Shown in pieces: positions 1 to 5,425 of a stretch of 6,327 nucleotides of DNA. Below the pieces are notes generated by a model, which did not search any database, was not told where the DNA came from, and saw only the letters and a list, made by a program, of their open reading frames with translations. How positions within the stretch are numbered: position 1 is the stretch's first letter; every line of letters begins with the position of its first letter. Origin of the DNA: an uncultured Lachnobacterium sp. (lineage in GTDB: Bacteria > Bacillota > Clostridia > Lachnospirales > Lachnospiraceae); assembly GCA_900548765.1 (NCBI GenBank), contig URLU01000133.1, positions 1-6,327 on the forward strand, given 5' to 3'. The translations under genes and the position numbers were made by a program.

Positions 1-18
1 TATATATATATATATATA
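1..18. repeat. (TA)9 dinucleotide tract at the window edge
   Basis: Nine uninterrupted TA units start at the first base, so the tract may extend further left. It lies directly upstream of the -35 element at 21. It could act as an AT-rich UP-like element or vary in length by slippage; both are inferences from position only. Confidence 0.8.
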
Positions 19-20
19 AC

Positions 21-49
21 TTGACGCACTGGAAAATTTCCTGTATAGT
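21..49 (+). promoter_or_regulatory. Sigma-A-type promoter of the cysteine protease gene
   Basis: TTGACG (21-26) and TATAGT (44-49) are separated by exactly 17 bases, close to the consensus for the main housekeeping sigma factor. Transcription would begin near 55-57, giving a leader of about 50 bases before the GTG at 108. The (TA)9 tract sits immediately upstream. No operator palindrome is evident. Confidence 0.75.
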
Positions 50-95
50 CAGAGTAAGTACAATAGTACTAAAGTAACGATTGACTTTACAATAC

Positions 96-100
96 AGGAG
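96..100 (+). promoter_or_regulatory. Ribosome binding site that fixes the GTG start of the protease
   Basis: AGGAG lies 7 bases before GTG at 108, the ideal distance. A longer in-frame start, TTG at 81, lies upstream of this site and has no purine-rich motif before it. The GTG start also puts a basic, then hydrophobic signal peptide right at the N-terminus. Confidence 0.85.
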
Positions 101-107
101 AAATATA

Positions 108-2726
108 GTGCAAAAACACATTATCAGAAAACTAATCAGTGGAGCAGCTCTTGCAGCTATTGCAATGCTGGGAATGCAGAGCGGCAGGGTTACGATTTGG
201 GCAAGTGAGCTGGGAACGGACCCGCAGCCTGCGTCTTTTGGCGGCGGATATGTGCTGTCAGAGGATGACAATAATACACCGACAGTTGAACTGCCGGAAT
301 ATCAGAACTACGCAGGCCGGGAGACAATACCGGCAGCATATCCAAGTCAGGTAGACAAGTCATTTATTGACTCAATGCCGGCAAACAGAGATCAGAATCC
401 CTATGGAACGTGCTGGGCATTTTCATCTGTGGGACTTGCAGAGTTTGACTTGATACATGATGGGGAAGCAGACAAAACAATTGATTTAAGCGAGTTATCA
501 TTAGCATATTTTAACTATCATACTGTAGTAGACCCTCTGGGCGGAACAGAGGGGGATTATATTAGATGGAATGATGGACCAAATGGAATATATACTAATC
601 CAGATGGACAATTCAGCTATTTGCAGTATGGAGGCAGCTATCAGATGAGTGTGCGCCGATTTGCACAGTGGTATGGACCTACAACAGAGGCAGTTCTCCC
701 ATATTCACAGGCAGAGACAAGTGTCACAAATGGCTTATCATCTGAGTATGCATATGCGAAAAACGCAGCCTACATGACAGACGCATATTTTACTAATATC
801 AGGACCAACCCGGAGCTGGTTAAAGAGCAGATTATGGAGCATGGTGGAGTTGGTATTACCTACTATGATGCCACTTTTTATCATAAACCAACATCGGAGG
901 ACGTGAGCTATGTACAGGATAGTTATTATGTTCCAGTAACAAAAGATATGGCATATGGCGGTTATCATGCGGTCATGATTGTGGGCTGGGATGATAATTA
1001 TTCGAAGGAAAACTTTGGCCATTCAGAAGCTGAAAAACCTGCAAGTGATGGAGCCTGGCTGGTGAGAAACAGCTGGGGAGCGAGTACACCATATTTCTGG
1101 ATCAGCTATTGTGACCCGACAATTTCTGACAGCGCAGTATCCTTTGACTTTACCGCAAAAAGACCATATGATAATAATTATCAGTTGGATGGAGGTATGG
1201 ACACATACACTGTAAATGCCACTACTGTGGCAAATGTATTTCAGATTAAGGCAAAGGATGGAGTAGACTCTGAAACACTTAAGGCAGTATCATTGTCTAT
1301 GATTAGAGCAGCAAATGTGTCATACCGGATTGAGGTATACAAAAATATTAAATACTCCTGGAATCCTCAATCGGGAGATTTGGTGTCAACAACGACTGGA
1401 AGTACACTTAATGCAGGTGTGTATACAATTCCACTGGAACAGGAAGTAGAGTTAAGTGCAGGTGATACATTTTCTGTTGTAGTAACAACGGATAAGGCGG
1501 CAATCGATTGTGAACAGGCCGTCAGCGTGCAGGAGGAAGGAACGAAAAACTATATATATAATGCCGCGGTACAAGGATATCAAACCGGCACGAAATATAA
1601 TAGTTTTATAGGTTCAGGCAGTGCTTTCGGCCAAAATGCCAATGGAAATCTGTGCATAAAAGCATTTACAGACAACAATGTGAAGACACCAACAGTAGAG
1701 CCTGTGATTCCAACCCATACAGTCACACTTAATGCAAATGGAGGAAAGCTGGCAGCAGGAAGCAGCTTCACGGTATCAGAAGGCGGAAAGTATGACGGGC
1801 TGGATACGTATGTGCCAACAAGAGATGGCTATAGCTTTGAGGGCTGGTATACAGCGGCTGACGGAGGCAGTAAGATTAGCAGTACATCGACAGTAACTGT
1901 GACAAGCGACCAGACACTGTATGCACACTGGAAACAAAATGAAAATAACACTACTGGGAATAAGCCTGAAAACAAGCCGGACAATACGACAGGCAGCACA
2001 GATGGCAATAAACCTGGTAACAACACTGGCAATACAGATGTAAATAAACCTGAGACAAAACCAGATAATAATACATCAGGTAATACAACCGGGAATAACA
2101 CAGATAATAATACAACAGGCAGCACAACAGGAAATAATAATACAAATAACAACACAGCTCCTCAGCAGCCAGCACAGGCGATAAATGGCTGGAGCTATGA
2201 AAATGGCTACTGGTACTACTACGAGAATAATAATCGCGTTACAGGCTGGAAGAGTGTCCAGGGAGTCTGGTATTATATGAACTCGGACGGAAGCATGGCA
2301 ACAGGCTGGGTCTGGGACGGAGCAAACTGGTACTACATGAGCAGTTCCGGAGCTATGGTAACAGGCTGGGTCTGGAACGGATATAACTGGTTCTATATGA
2401 GCAGTTCTGGAGCCATGGTGACAGGCTGGGCTTGGGACGGAGCAAACTGGTATTATATGGATGCATCAGGAGCAATGGCGACAGGCTGGGTCTGGGACGG
2501 AAGTAACTGGTACTATATGAATGGTTCAGGAGCAATGGCGACAGGCTGGGTCTGGGATGGAAGCAACTGGTACTACATGAGCGGTTCCGGAGCAATGGCG
2601 ACAGGCTGGGTCTGGGATGGAAGCAACTGGTATTACATGAATGGTTCCGGAGCTATGATGACCGGCAAGGTAAGGATTGGAAAGAAAGTGTATAGGTTTA
2701 ATGCGAGTGGAGCCTGGGTGAGATAG
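108..2726 (+). CDS. Secreted papain-family (C1) cysteine protease with lectin-like domain and choline-binding-type wall repeats
   Basis: This 872-residue exported protease is probably held at the cell surface. Numbered from the GTG start, residues 1 to about 32 are a signal peptide: basic HIIRK, then an Ala/Leu/Ile-rich core, with likely cleavage near WAS-E. The C1 core spans about 60-350. It shows the oxyanion Gln96 and Cys102 in DQNPYGTCWAF, His287 in GGYHAVMIVGW and Asn321 in VRNSWG, so the catalytic set is complete. No typical inhibitory I29 propeptide is seen. Residues about 352-521 fit the lectin-like beta domain that often follows such proteases. Residues about 537-608 are an InlB/Listeria-Bacteroides type B repeat (GYSFEGWYT, then LYAHWK). 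Next comes a Thr/Asn/Pro/Gly linker (about 610-691), and about nine 20-residue aromatic repeats (from about 692) reach the end. The repeats are expected to bind choline-bearing teichoic acid or another glycan non-covalently; no LPXTG signal is present. The substrate is unknown. The gene has its own promoter at 21-49; the first terminator is at 2910. Confidence 0.93.
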   Translation: MQKHIIRKLISGAALAAIAMLGMQSGRVTIWASELGTDPQPASFGGGYVLSEDDNNTPTVELPEYQNYAGRETIPAAYPSQVDKSFIDSMPANRDQNPYGTCWAFSSVGLAEFDLIHDGEADKTIDLSELSLAYFNYHTVVDPLGGTEGDYIRWNDGPNGIYTNPDGQFSYLQYGGSYQMSVRRFAQWYGPTTEAVLPYSQAETSVTNGLSSEYAYAKNAAYMTDAYFTNIRTNPELVKEQIMEHGGVGITYYDATFYHKPTSEDVSYVQDSYYVPVTKDMAYGGYHAVMIVGWDDNYSKENFGHSEAEKPASDGAWLVRNSWGASTPYFWISYCDPTISDSAVSFDFTAKRPYDNNYQLDGGMDTYTVNATTVANVFQIKAKDGVDSETLKAVSLSMIRAANVSYRIEVYKNIKYSWNPQSGDLVSTTTGSTLNAGVYTIPLEQEVELSAGDTFSVVVTTDKAAIDCEQAVSVQEEGTKNYIYNAAVQGYQTGTKYNSFIGSGSAFGQNANGNLCIKAFTDNNVKTPTVEPVIPTHTVTLNANGGKLAAGSSFTVSEGGKYDGLDTYVPTRDGYSFEGWYTAADGGSKISSTSTVTVTSDQTLYAHWKQNENNTTGNKPENKPDNTTGSTDGNKPGNNTGNTDVNKPETKPDNNTSGNTTGNNTDNNTTGSTTGNNNTNNNTAPQQPAQAINGWSYENGYWYYYENNNRVTGWKSVQGVWYYMNSDGSMATGWVWDGANWYYMSSSGAMVTGWVWNGYNWFYMSSSGAMVTGWAWDGANWYYMDASGAMATGWVWDGSNWYYMNGSGAMATGWVWDGSNWYYMSGSGAMATGWVWDGSNWYYMNGSGAMMTGKVRIGKKVYRFNASGAWVR
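1935..2180 (+). repeat. Low-complexity Thr/Asn/Pro/Gly linker coding segment
   Basis: This part of the protease gene encodes short recurring elements such as NKPE, NKPD, NTTG and STTGN. It forms a flexible, probably extended spacer of roughly 80 residues between the B repeat and the wall-binding repeats. The DNA is rich in AAT, ACA and AAC triplets and could vary in length by slippage. Such linkers usually hold the catalytic domains away from the wall. Confidence 0.8.
2181..2723 (+). repeat. Tandem 60-bp repeats encoding choline/cell-wall-binding repeats
   Basis: A 60-base period encodes 20-residue units of the form TGWVWDGSNWYYMNGSGAMA. Clean units begin at 2301, 2361, 2421, 2481, 2541 and 2601. 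More divergent units begin at about 2181 and 2241, and a degenerate closing unit (TGKVRIGKKVYRF) begins at 2661. The Trp-Tyr-Tyr and Gly-Trp positions are those of choline-binding / cell-wall-binding type 1 repeats, which form beta-hairpins that bind choline or glucan. The units starting at 2481, 2541 and 2601 are nearly identical at DNA level, pointing to recent duplication. Each unit is a multiple of three, so gain or loss would keep the frame. Confidence 0.92.
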
Positions 2727-2730
2727 AATA

Positions 2731-2889
2731 GTGGATGCTTTGGGCATGACAAAGAAGAAGCTGTTTGACTACAAAACTGATACTATGCTTCCAGATTTGC
2801 AATATATGAAAGAATTTGATAATCCGGAAAATCTGGATAGAGTATTAGACTTAATAGATGAATATGTTGAGTTGAAAGAGTCAATATAA
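2731..2889 (+). pseudogene. Remnant resembling the C-terminal part of an XRE-type HTH regulator
   Basis: A frame of 52 codons starts at GTG 2731 (first ATG at 2746) and ends at TAA 2887. It reads VDALGMTKKKLFDY, followed by an acidic, helical tail with LDRVLDLIDEYVELKE. The phrase ALGMTKKKLFDY is typical of the last helix of XRE helix-turn-helix domains (ALG-hydrophobic-T-x-x-x-L-F), so this looks like only the end of such a protein. The DNA-recognition helices are missing, because the protease stop codon lies just five bases before. No good ribosome site precedes GTG or ATG. It could instead be a small orphan peptide. It would be transcribed with the protease and end at the terminator at 2910. 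Confidence 0.5.
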
Positions 2890-2890
2890 T
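2885..2890 (+). promoter_or_regulatory. Isolated TATAAT box upstream of the terminator
   Basis: A perfect -10 hexamer overlaps the TAA of the HTH remnant. No -35 element is seen at 16-18 bases upstream. If active, transcripts would start near 2897 and carry the 2910-2936 hairpin in their leader before the broken ImmA/DUF2806-like frame. It may equally be chance in AT-rich DNA. Confidence 0.25.
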
Positions 2891-2909
2891 TGGATAGGAC
2901 TGAAAAATG

Positions 2910-2936
2910 GGCTGTACATTATGTGCAGCCTTTTTT
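2910..2936 (+). terminator. Rho-independent terminator after the protease unit
   Basis: GGCTGTAC (2910-2917) pairs with GTGCAGCC (2923-2930), 8 pairs with one G-U, around a 5-base loop. Six T residues follow at once (2931-2936). The ribosome site of the next frame begins two bases after the T tract, so the terminator fully separates the two units. Confidence 0.88.
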
Positions 2937-2949
2937 CGGAGAGGTTAAT

Positions 2950-3525
2950 ATGGATTAGAATAAAATAGTAGAAACAATATGTGTGGTTATTGAGGAATTA
3001 AAAAAACCAGACGAAAAGATAATTCGAGATGATATTTTTGGGATGCTTGAGAAATATTGTACAGTGATATATTATCCGTTAGAGAATGAAAGCAATTGCG
3101 GATTTATGTTGACTGAGGATAGTGATATTGAGATATTAAGAGATATTGCATCCCGAAGAATGAGACTGGGGCAGTATAAATTGGAGATATATGATGGTCT
3201 GGATTTGGTAAATCAGATTGCAAAAAATTCTTGCCGCACCATTAGTAAAAAGAAAATGGAAACAACTGAGATAGTACAGGCTCTTGTGTCACCAGCAGAA
3301 AAATTGATTGAAGCTGTTTCGGGAGCTATTGGAAAAGCATATGAGCCTAAGCACATTAGGAAAATTGCAAAAAGGGCATCTAGTCGTTTGGTATATCAAA
3401 AGATTACCAAGCAACAAAATATTGAAGCAGTAGTTGATAATACTTATGAAGAATTGGAACATGCTGAAAATGTTAGTTCTGAATCAGTGAATTCAGATTG
3501 GATGTTTCGTTTTTTAAATTCGTAA
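2950..3525 (+). pseudogene. Broken gene: ImmA-like start joined to a truncated DUF2806-like segment
   Basis: GGAGAGG (2938-2944) lies 5 bases before ATG 2950, but the frame reads ATG-GAT-TAG, a stop at codon 3. It then stays open for 189 codons to TAA 3523. The only alternative start before the conserved part, GTG 2983, has no ribosome site. Counting from that GTG, residues 15-43 (DDIFGMLEKYCTVIYYPLEN, then CGFML) resemble the beginning of ImmA/IrrE-type proteins; the metal-binding HExxH motif that should follow is absent. Residues about 102-178 (SPAEKLIEAVSGAIGKAYEP, then QQNIEAVV, then DWMFRF) resemble the N-terminal conserved part of DUF2806 proteins. Those normally continue well past the DW..RF motif, whereas this one ends three residues later, inside a hairpin. 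Both family matches come from memory and are moderate to weak. The function of DUF2806 is unknown. Most likely this is a decayed gene or an internal-deletion chimera; translation by reinitiation at GTG 2983 is possible. Confidence 0.55.
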
Positions 3526-3550
3526 ACGCTCCATATGAGCGTTTACGAAT
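3518..3550. repeat. Perfect 14-bp inverted repeat with 5-base loop
   Basis: ATTCGTAAACGCTC (3518-3531) and its exact reverse complement (3537-3550) flank the loop CATAT. The TAA at 3523 that ends the DUF2806-like frame lies in the left arm, and an ATG at 3535 starts in the loop. No T tract follows on the + strand, and the minus-strand transcript would run into A residues, so it is not a standard intrinsic terminator. A T run lies upstream (3510-3515). It could be an mRNA 3' hairpin, a recombination or insertion scar, or a protein-binding palindrome. Confidence 0.85.
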
Positions 3551-3756
3551 ATCCAGTTCAGGGAAGTTTAATGTATTTGAATGAAACAGTAAAAGCAAAC
3601 ACACGTCAGGCATGGGAATATTTTGCAGGTATATAAAACGGAACAAAGTTGGTGGGGATAAATGTATATGACTGCCAGAAAGAACTGCCGAATATAGGAT
3701 TTTTATGTAATGCGTATCGTGCCAACGATTACTTGACAAAAAGCCAAAATCTCTAA
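3535..3756 (+). pseudogene. Unrecognised decayed frame with one internal stop
   Basis: From ATG 3535 in the hairpin loop the frame runs MSVYEYPVQGSLMYLNETVK to TAA 3634. It then continues in the same frame, including GINVYDCQKELPNIGFLCNA, to TAA 3754: 73 codons with one internal stop. Residue composition and codon use look protein-like (GCA, GAA, CTG-CCG, GCC-AAC-GAT-TAC), but I do not recognise a family. No ribosome site precedes ATG 3535 or the second in-frame ATG at 3571. The opposite strand is also open across much of this stretch, which weakens the coding case. It is most likely a gene fragment left by rearrangement; chance is a real alternative. Confidence 0.3.
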
Positions 3757-3759
3757 AAT

Positions 3760-3789
3760 TTGGACAAATATAGAAGAGTATGATATTAT
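3760..3789 (+). promoter_or_regulatory. Candidate promoter in the spacer
   Basis: TTGGAC (3760-3765) and TATTAT (3784-3789) are 18 bases apart. No gene with a good ribosome site follows until the short frame at 4037, so its product is unclear. An alternative TTGACA at 3733 pairs with TAAAAT at 3754 over only 15 bases and is weaker. Confidence 0.4.
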
Positions 3790-4021
3790 ACTTAAGTATG
3801 GCTCAAAATATATAATAAAGTATAGCTAATGAAGAAGAAAACAGGATTCTATGAAATGTTTATATTACATAATAGAAAAAATTATTTATTACAGTTATAG
3901 TGGGATGATTTGAGATTTTTATCACATGCGGACAAAAGGCATTGGCTATGATGCTAATGAGGAGAAAAGTGGCGGTATAAAATCAACAGTTTAAGAGCTG
4001 GCAATATGATTATTGGAAGAT

Positions 4022-4057
4022 AGGAGGAAAAAAGTCATGACCTTAGGAAAGCGGTGA
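4022..4057 (+). CDS. Six-codon frame behind a perfect ribosome site (leader peptide or gene remnant)
   Basis: AGGAGG (4022-4027) lies 9 bases before ATG 4037, which reads MTLGKR and stops at TGA 4055. The stop overlaps a second ATG at 4057 (TGATG) that opens a 16-codon frame, MLTSVSELDKSKCSWS, ending at TGA 4105. This ribosome site is stronger than that of the aminotransferase gene downstream. It may be the start of a gene lost to frameshift and decay, or a short upstream translated leader. No run of one regulatory amino acid is present, and the distance to 4287 argues against simple coupling. Confidence 0.3.
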   Translation, partial: RRKKVMTLGKR

Positions 4058-4090
4058 TGTTAACATCTGTTTCGGAACTTGATAAATCGA

Positions 4091-4181
4091 AATGTTCATG
4101 GTCTTGACTTGCTAATTGAGATATGAAATGTTGGAAAACTTGAATTTGAAAGAGGATTCTTGTACAATAATCGTGAACATT
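4091..4181 (+). repeat. Imperfect 10-bp inverted repeat flanking the operon promoter
   Basis: AATGTTCATG (4091-4100) pairs with CGTGAACATT (4172-4181): eight Watson-Crick pairs, one T-G wobble and a closing G-C pair. The arms lie 71 bases apart, on either side of the promoter at 4140-4168; the right arm covers the expected transcription start. A spaced operator pair is possible, but 10 bp across this distance in AT-rich DNA can occur by chance. Confidence 0.35.
4140..4168 (+). promoter_or_regulatory. Probable promoter of the surface-glycan operon
   Basis: TTGAAT (4140-4145) and TACAAT (4163-4168) are exactly 17 bases apart. Transcription would begin near 4175, leaving a leader of about 110 bases before the aminotransferase ATG. 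One arm of an imperfect inverted repeat (4172-4181) covers the expected start point, which could be relevant to control. Confidence 0.65.
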
Positions 4182-4273
4182 GAGAGTTTGAAAATAATTC
4201 AAAAGTATAAAATTATGTATAACAATATTTTGAAAAGGTAGTGAGAATATTTCATTATACATAAATAGAAAAC

Positions 4274-4278
4274 GAGGG
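4274..4278 (+). promoter_or_regulatory. Ribosome binding site of the aminotransferase gene
   Basis: GAGGG lies 8 bases before ATG 4287. This supports that start, which also matches the N-terminus of WecE proteins (I-x-F-N-x-P-P). Confidence 0.75.
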
Positions 4279-4286
4279 AAAATCAA

Positions 4287-5414
4287 ATGATTAATTTTAA
4301 TATTCCACCATATTTGGGGAATGAAGAAAAATATATATCGGAAGCAATTGCTTCACATAAAATATGTGGTGATGGGGCATTTACAAAAAAGTGTAACGCA
4401 TGGATTGAAAGTAAGACATGCGCGTCAAAGGCGTTATTAACAACTTCTTGTACACATGCAACAGAGATGGCCGCTCTACTTGCTGATATACAACCGGGAG
4501 ATGAGGTTATTATGCCGTCTTATACATTTGTTTCAACAGCCGATGCATTTGCGTTAAGAGGAGCAAAATGTGTGTTTGTAGATATTAGACCAGACACAAT
4601 GAATATTGATGAGACCCTGATTGAAGACGCGATAACAGATAAGACAAAGGCAATTGTGCCAGTACACTATGCAGGGGTTGCATGTGAGATGGATACAATT
4701 ATGGAAATCGCGAATTGTCATGACCTAGTTGTGATTGAGGACGCTGCACAGGGAATTATGAGCTCATATAAAGGAAAAGCACTTGGTTCGATTGGTGATT
4801 ATGGATGTTTTAGTTTCCATGAGACAAAAAATTATAGTATGGGAGAAGGCGGTGCTCTTTTAATAAGAGATGCGAATAATGTTGAGCGTGCAGAAATTAT
4901 TCGTGAAAAAGGAACAAATAGAAGCAAGTTTTTCCGAGGTCAGATTGATAAATATACATGGGTTGATGCGGGATCCTCTTATTTGCCGAGTGAATTAAAT
5001 GCAGCATATTTGTGGGCACAGCTTGAAGCAGCACAAAAAATATATGACGATAGAATGAAGAGCTGGAATTTATATTTTGAATTACTGTCTGACCTTGAAA
5101 AACAAGGGAAGATAGAGTTGCCTTGTATACCAGAAGGATGTACGCATAATGCACATATGTTTTATATCAAGACAAAGAATTTTGATGAAAGAACGAAAAT
5201 GCTTTCTTATCTGAAGGACAATGGAATCAATGCTGTATTTCATTATATTCCATTACACTCTGCACCAGCAGGAAAGAAATATGGCGAGTTCAGAGGCGAG
5301 GATAAATATACAACAAATGAGAGCGAACGATTGGTTAGATTACCAATGTATTATGGATTAAAAGAGAGTGAAATAGTATATATTTCGGAAAAAATACATG
5401 AGTTTTGGAAGTAG
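4287..5414 (+). CDS. wecE: dTDP-4-amino-4,6-dideoxygalactose transaminase (WecE/RffA type)
   Basis: This PLP-dependent sugar aminotransferase of the DegT/DnrJ/EryC1/StrS family is 375 residues long, essentially the length of E. coli WecE. The expected reaction moves an amino group from L-glutamate to dTDP-4-keto-6-deoxy-D-glucose, giving dTDP-4-amino-4,6-dideoxy-D-galactose (dTDP-Fuc4N) in the cytoplasm. Visible marks are the N-terminal FNIPP, GDGAFTKKC (about 28-36), GDEVIMPSYTFVSTADAFAL (71-90), VPVHYAGVACEMD (124-136), EDAAQG (151-156, with the cofactor-ring Asp152), and FHETKNYS with the Schiff-base Lys181. IREKGTNRSKFFRGQ (205-219) and YIPLHSAPAG (320-329) follow the E. coli enzyme closely as I recall it, so the subfamily call is stronger than a generic DegT assignment. 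It is the first gene of its transcript (promoter 4140-4168). Its stop overlaps the ribosome site of the next gene, so the two are co-translated. The dTDP-sugar source genes (rmlA, rmlB) are not in the window. Confidence 0.9.
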   Translation: MINFNIPPYLGNEEKYISEAIASHKICGDGAFTKKCNAWIESKTCASKALLTTSCTHATEMAALLADIQPGDEVIMPSYTFVSTADAFALRGAKCVFVDIRPDTMNIDETLIEDAITDKTKAIVPVHYAGVACEMDTIMEIANCHDLVVIEDAAQGIMSSYKGKALGSIGDYGCFSFHETKNYSMGEGGALLIRDANNVERAEIIREKGTNRSKFFRGQIDKYTWVDAGSSYLPSELNAAYLWAQLEAAQKIYDDRMKSWNLYFELLSDLEKQGKIELPCIPEGCTHNAHMFYIKTKNFDERTKMLSYLKDNGINAVFHYIPLHSAPAGKKYGEFRGEDKYTTNESERLVRLPMYYGLKESEIVYISEKIHEFWK

Positions 5415-5417
5415 GAG
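5412..5417 (+). promoter_or_regulatory. Ribosome binding site overlapping the aminotransferase stop
   Basis: TAGGAG combines the TAG stop of the aminotransferase with the GGAG site for ATG 5426, 8 bases further on. The overlap implies translational coupling and supports a single operon. A GTG at 5421 is in another frame and closes at once. Confidence 0.75.
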
Positions 5418-5425
5418 TTAGTGAA

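Larger units (their letters stand above)
3757..4286. other. Gene-poor AT-rich spacer with relict short frames
   Basis: No convincing gene is visible on either strand. The + strand holds only short frames: ATG 3829 (MKKKTGFYEMF, ending after 23 residues), a 20-residue frame beginning MKCLYYIIEK, and one of 22 residues containing RTKGIGYDANEE. None has a usable ribosome site. The best-equipped is the six-codon frame at 4037. The minus strand is open at 4035-4286, but its product (Phe/Ile/His-rich, starting MIFPRFLFMY) looks like antisense of AT-rich DNA. The spacer contains two candidate promoters (3760 and 4140) and probably represents decayed coding DNA left of the glycan operon. Confidence 0.6.

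Noticed and set aside
1..18. (TA)9 tract as a replication origin or plasmid iteron
   Set aside because: A simple dinucleotide run next to a promoter, with no DnaA boxes, iterons or replication gene in view.
81..107. TTG at 81 as the protease start
   Set aside because: It lies upstream of the AGGAG site and would add polar residues before the signal peptide; GTG 108 is correctly spaced.
738..1022. 94-codon minus-strand open frame inside the protease gene
   Set aside because: It overlaps the catalytic domain fully, has no ribosome site, and its product looks random.
1829..2175. Open minus-strand frames rich in Leu/Val/Tyr opposite the linker
   Set aside because: They arise from the low-complexity AAC/ACA-rich coding strand of the protease; no ribosome site or family features.
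2181..2723. Regular 60-base periodicity suggesting a CRISPR array
   Set aside because: The whole unit is conserved with no unique spacers, and it encodes an aromatic wall-binding repeat in frame with the protease.
2353..2747. Open minus-strand frames with repeated Ser/Pro/Arg motifs
   Set aside because: They are antisense of the 60-bp repeats and only mirror that periodicity.
3518..3550. Hairpin read as an intrinsic terminator
   Set aside because: No T tract follows the stem on either strand; only an upstream T run exists on the + strand.
3473..3739. 88-codon minus-strand open frame over the hairpin region
   Set aside because: No ribosome site or recognisable motif; it crosses the perfect palindrome and the end of the DUF2806-like frame. 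It is noted only because it weakens the coding case for 3535-3756.
4035..4286. 83-codon minus-strand open frame in the spacer
   Set aside because: Its Phe/Ile/His-rich product is what AT-rich antisense DNA gives, and it spans the + strand promoter and ribosome site of the aminotransferase.
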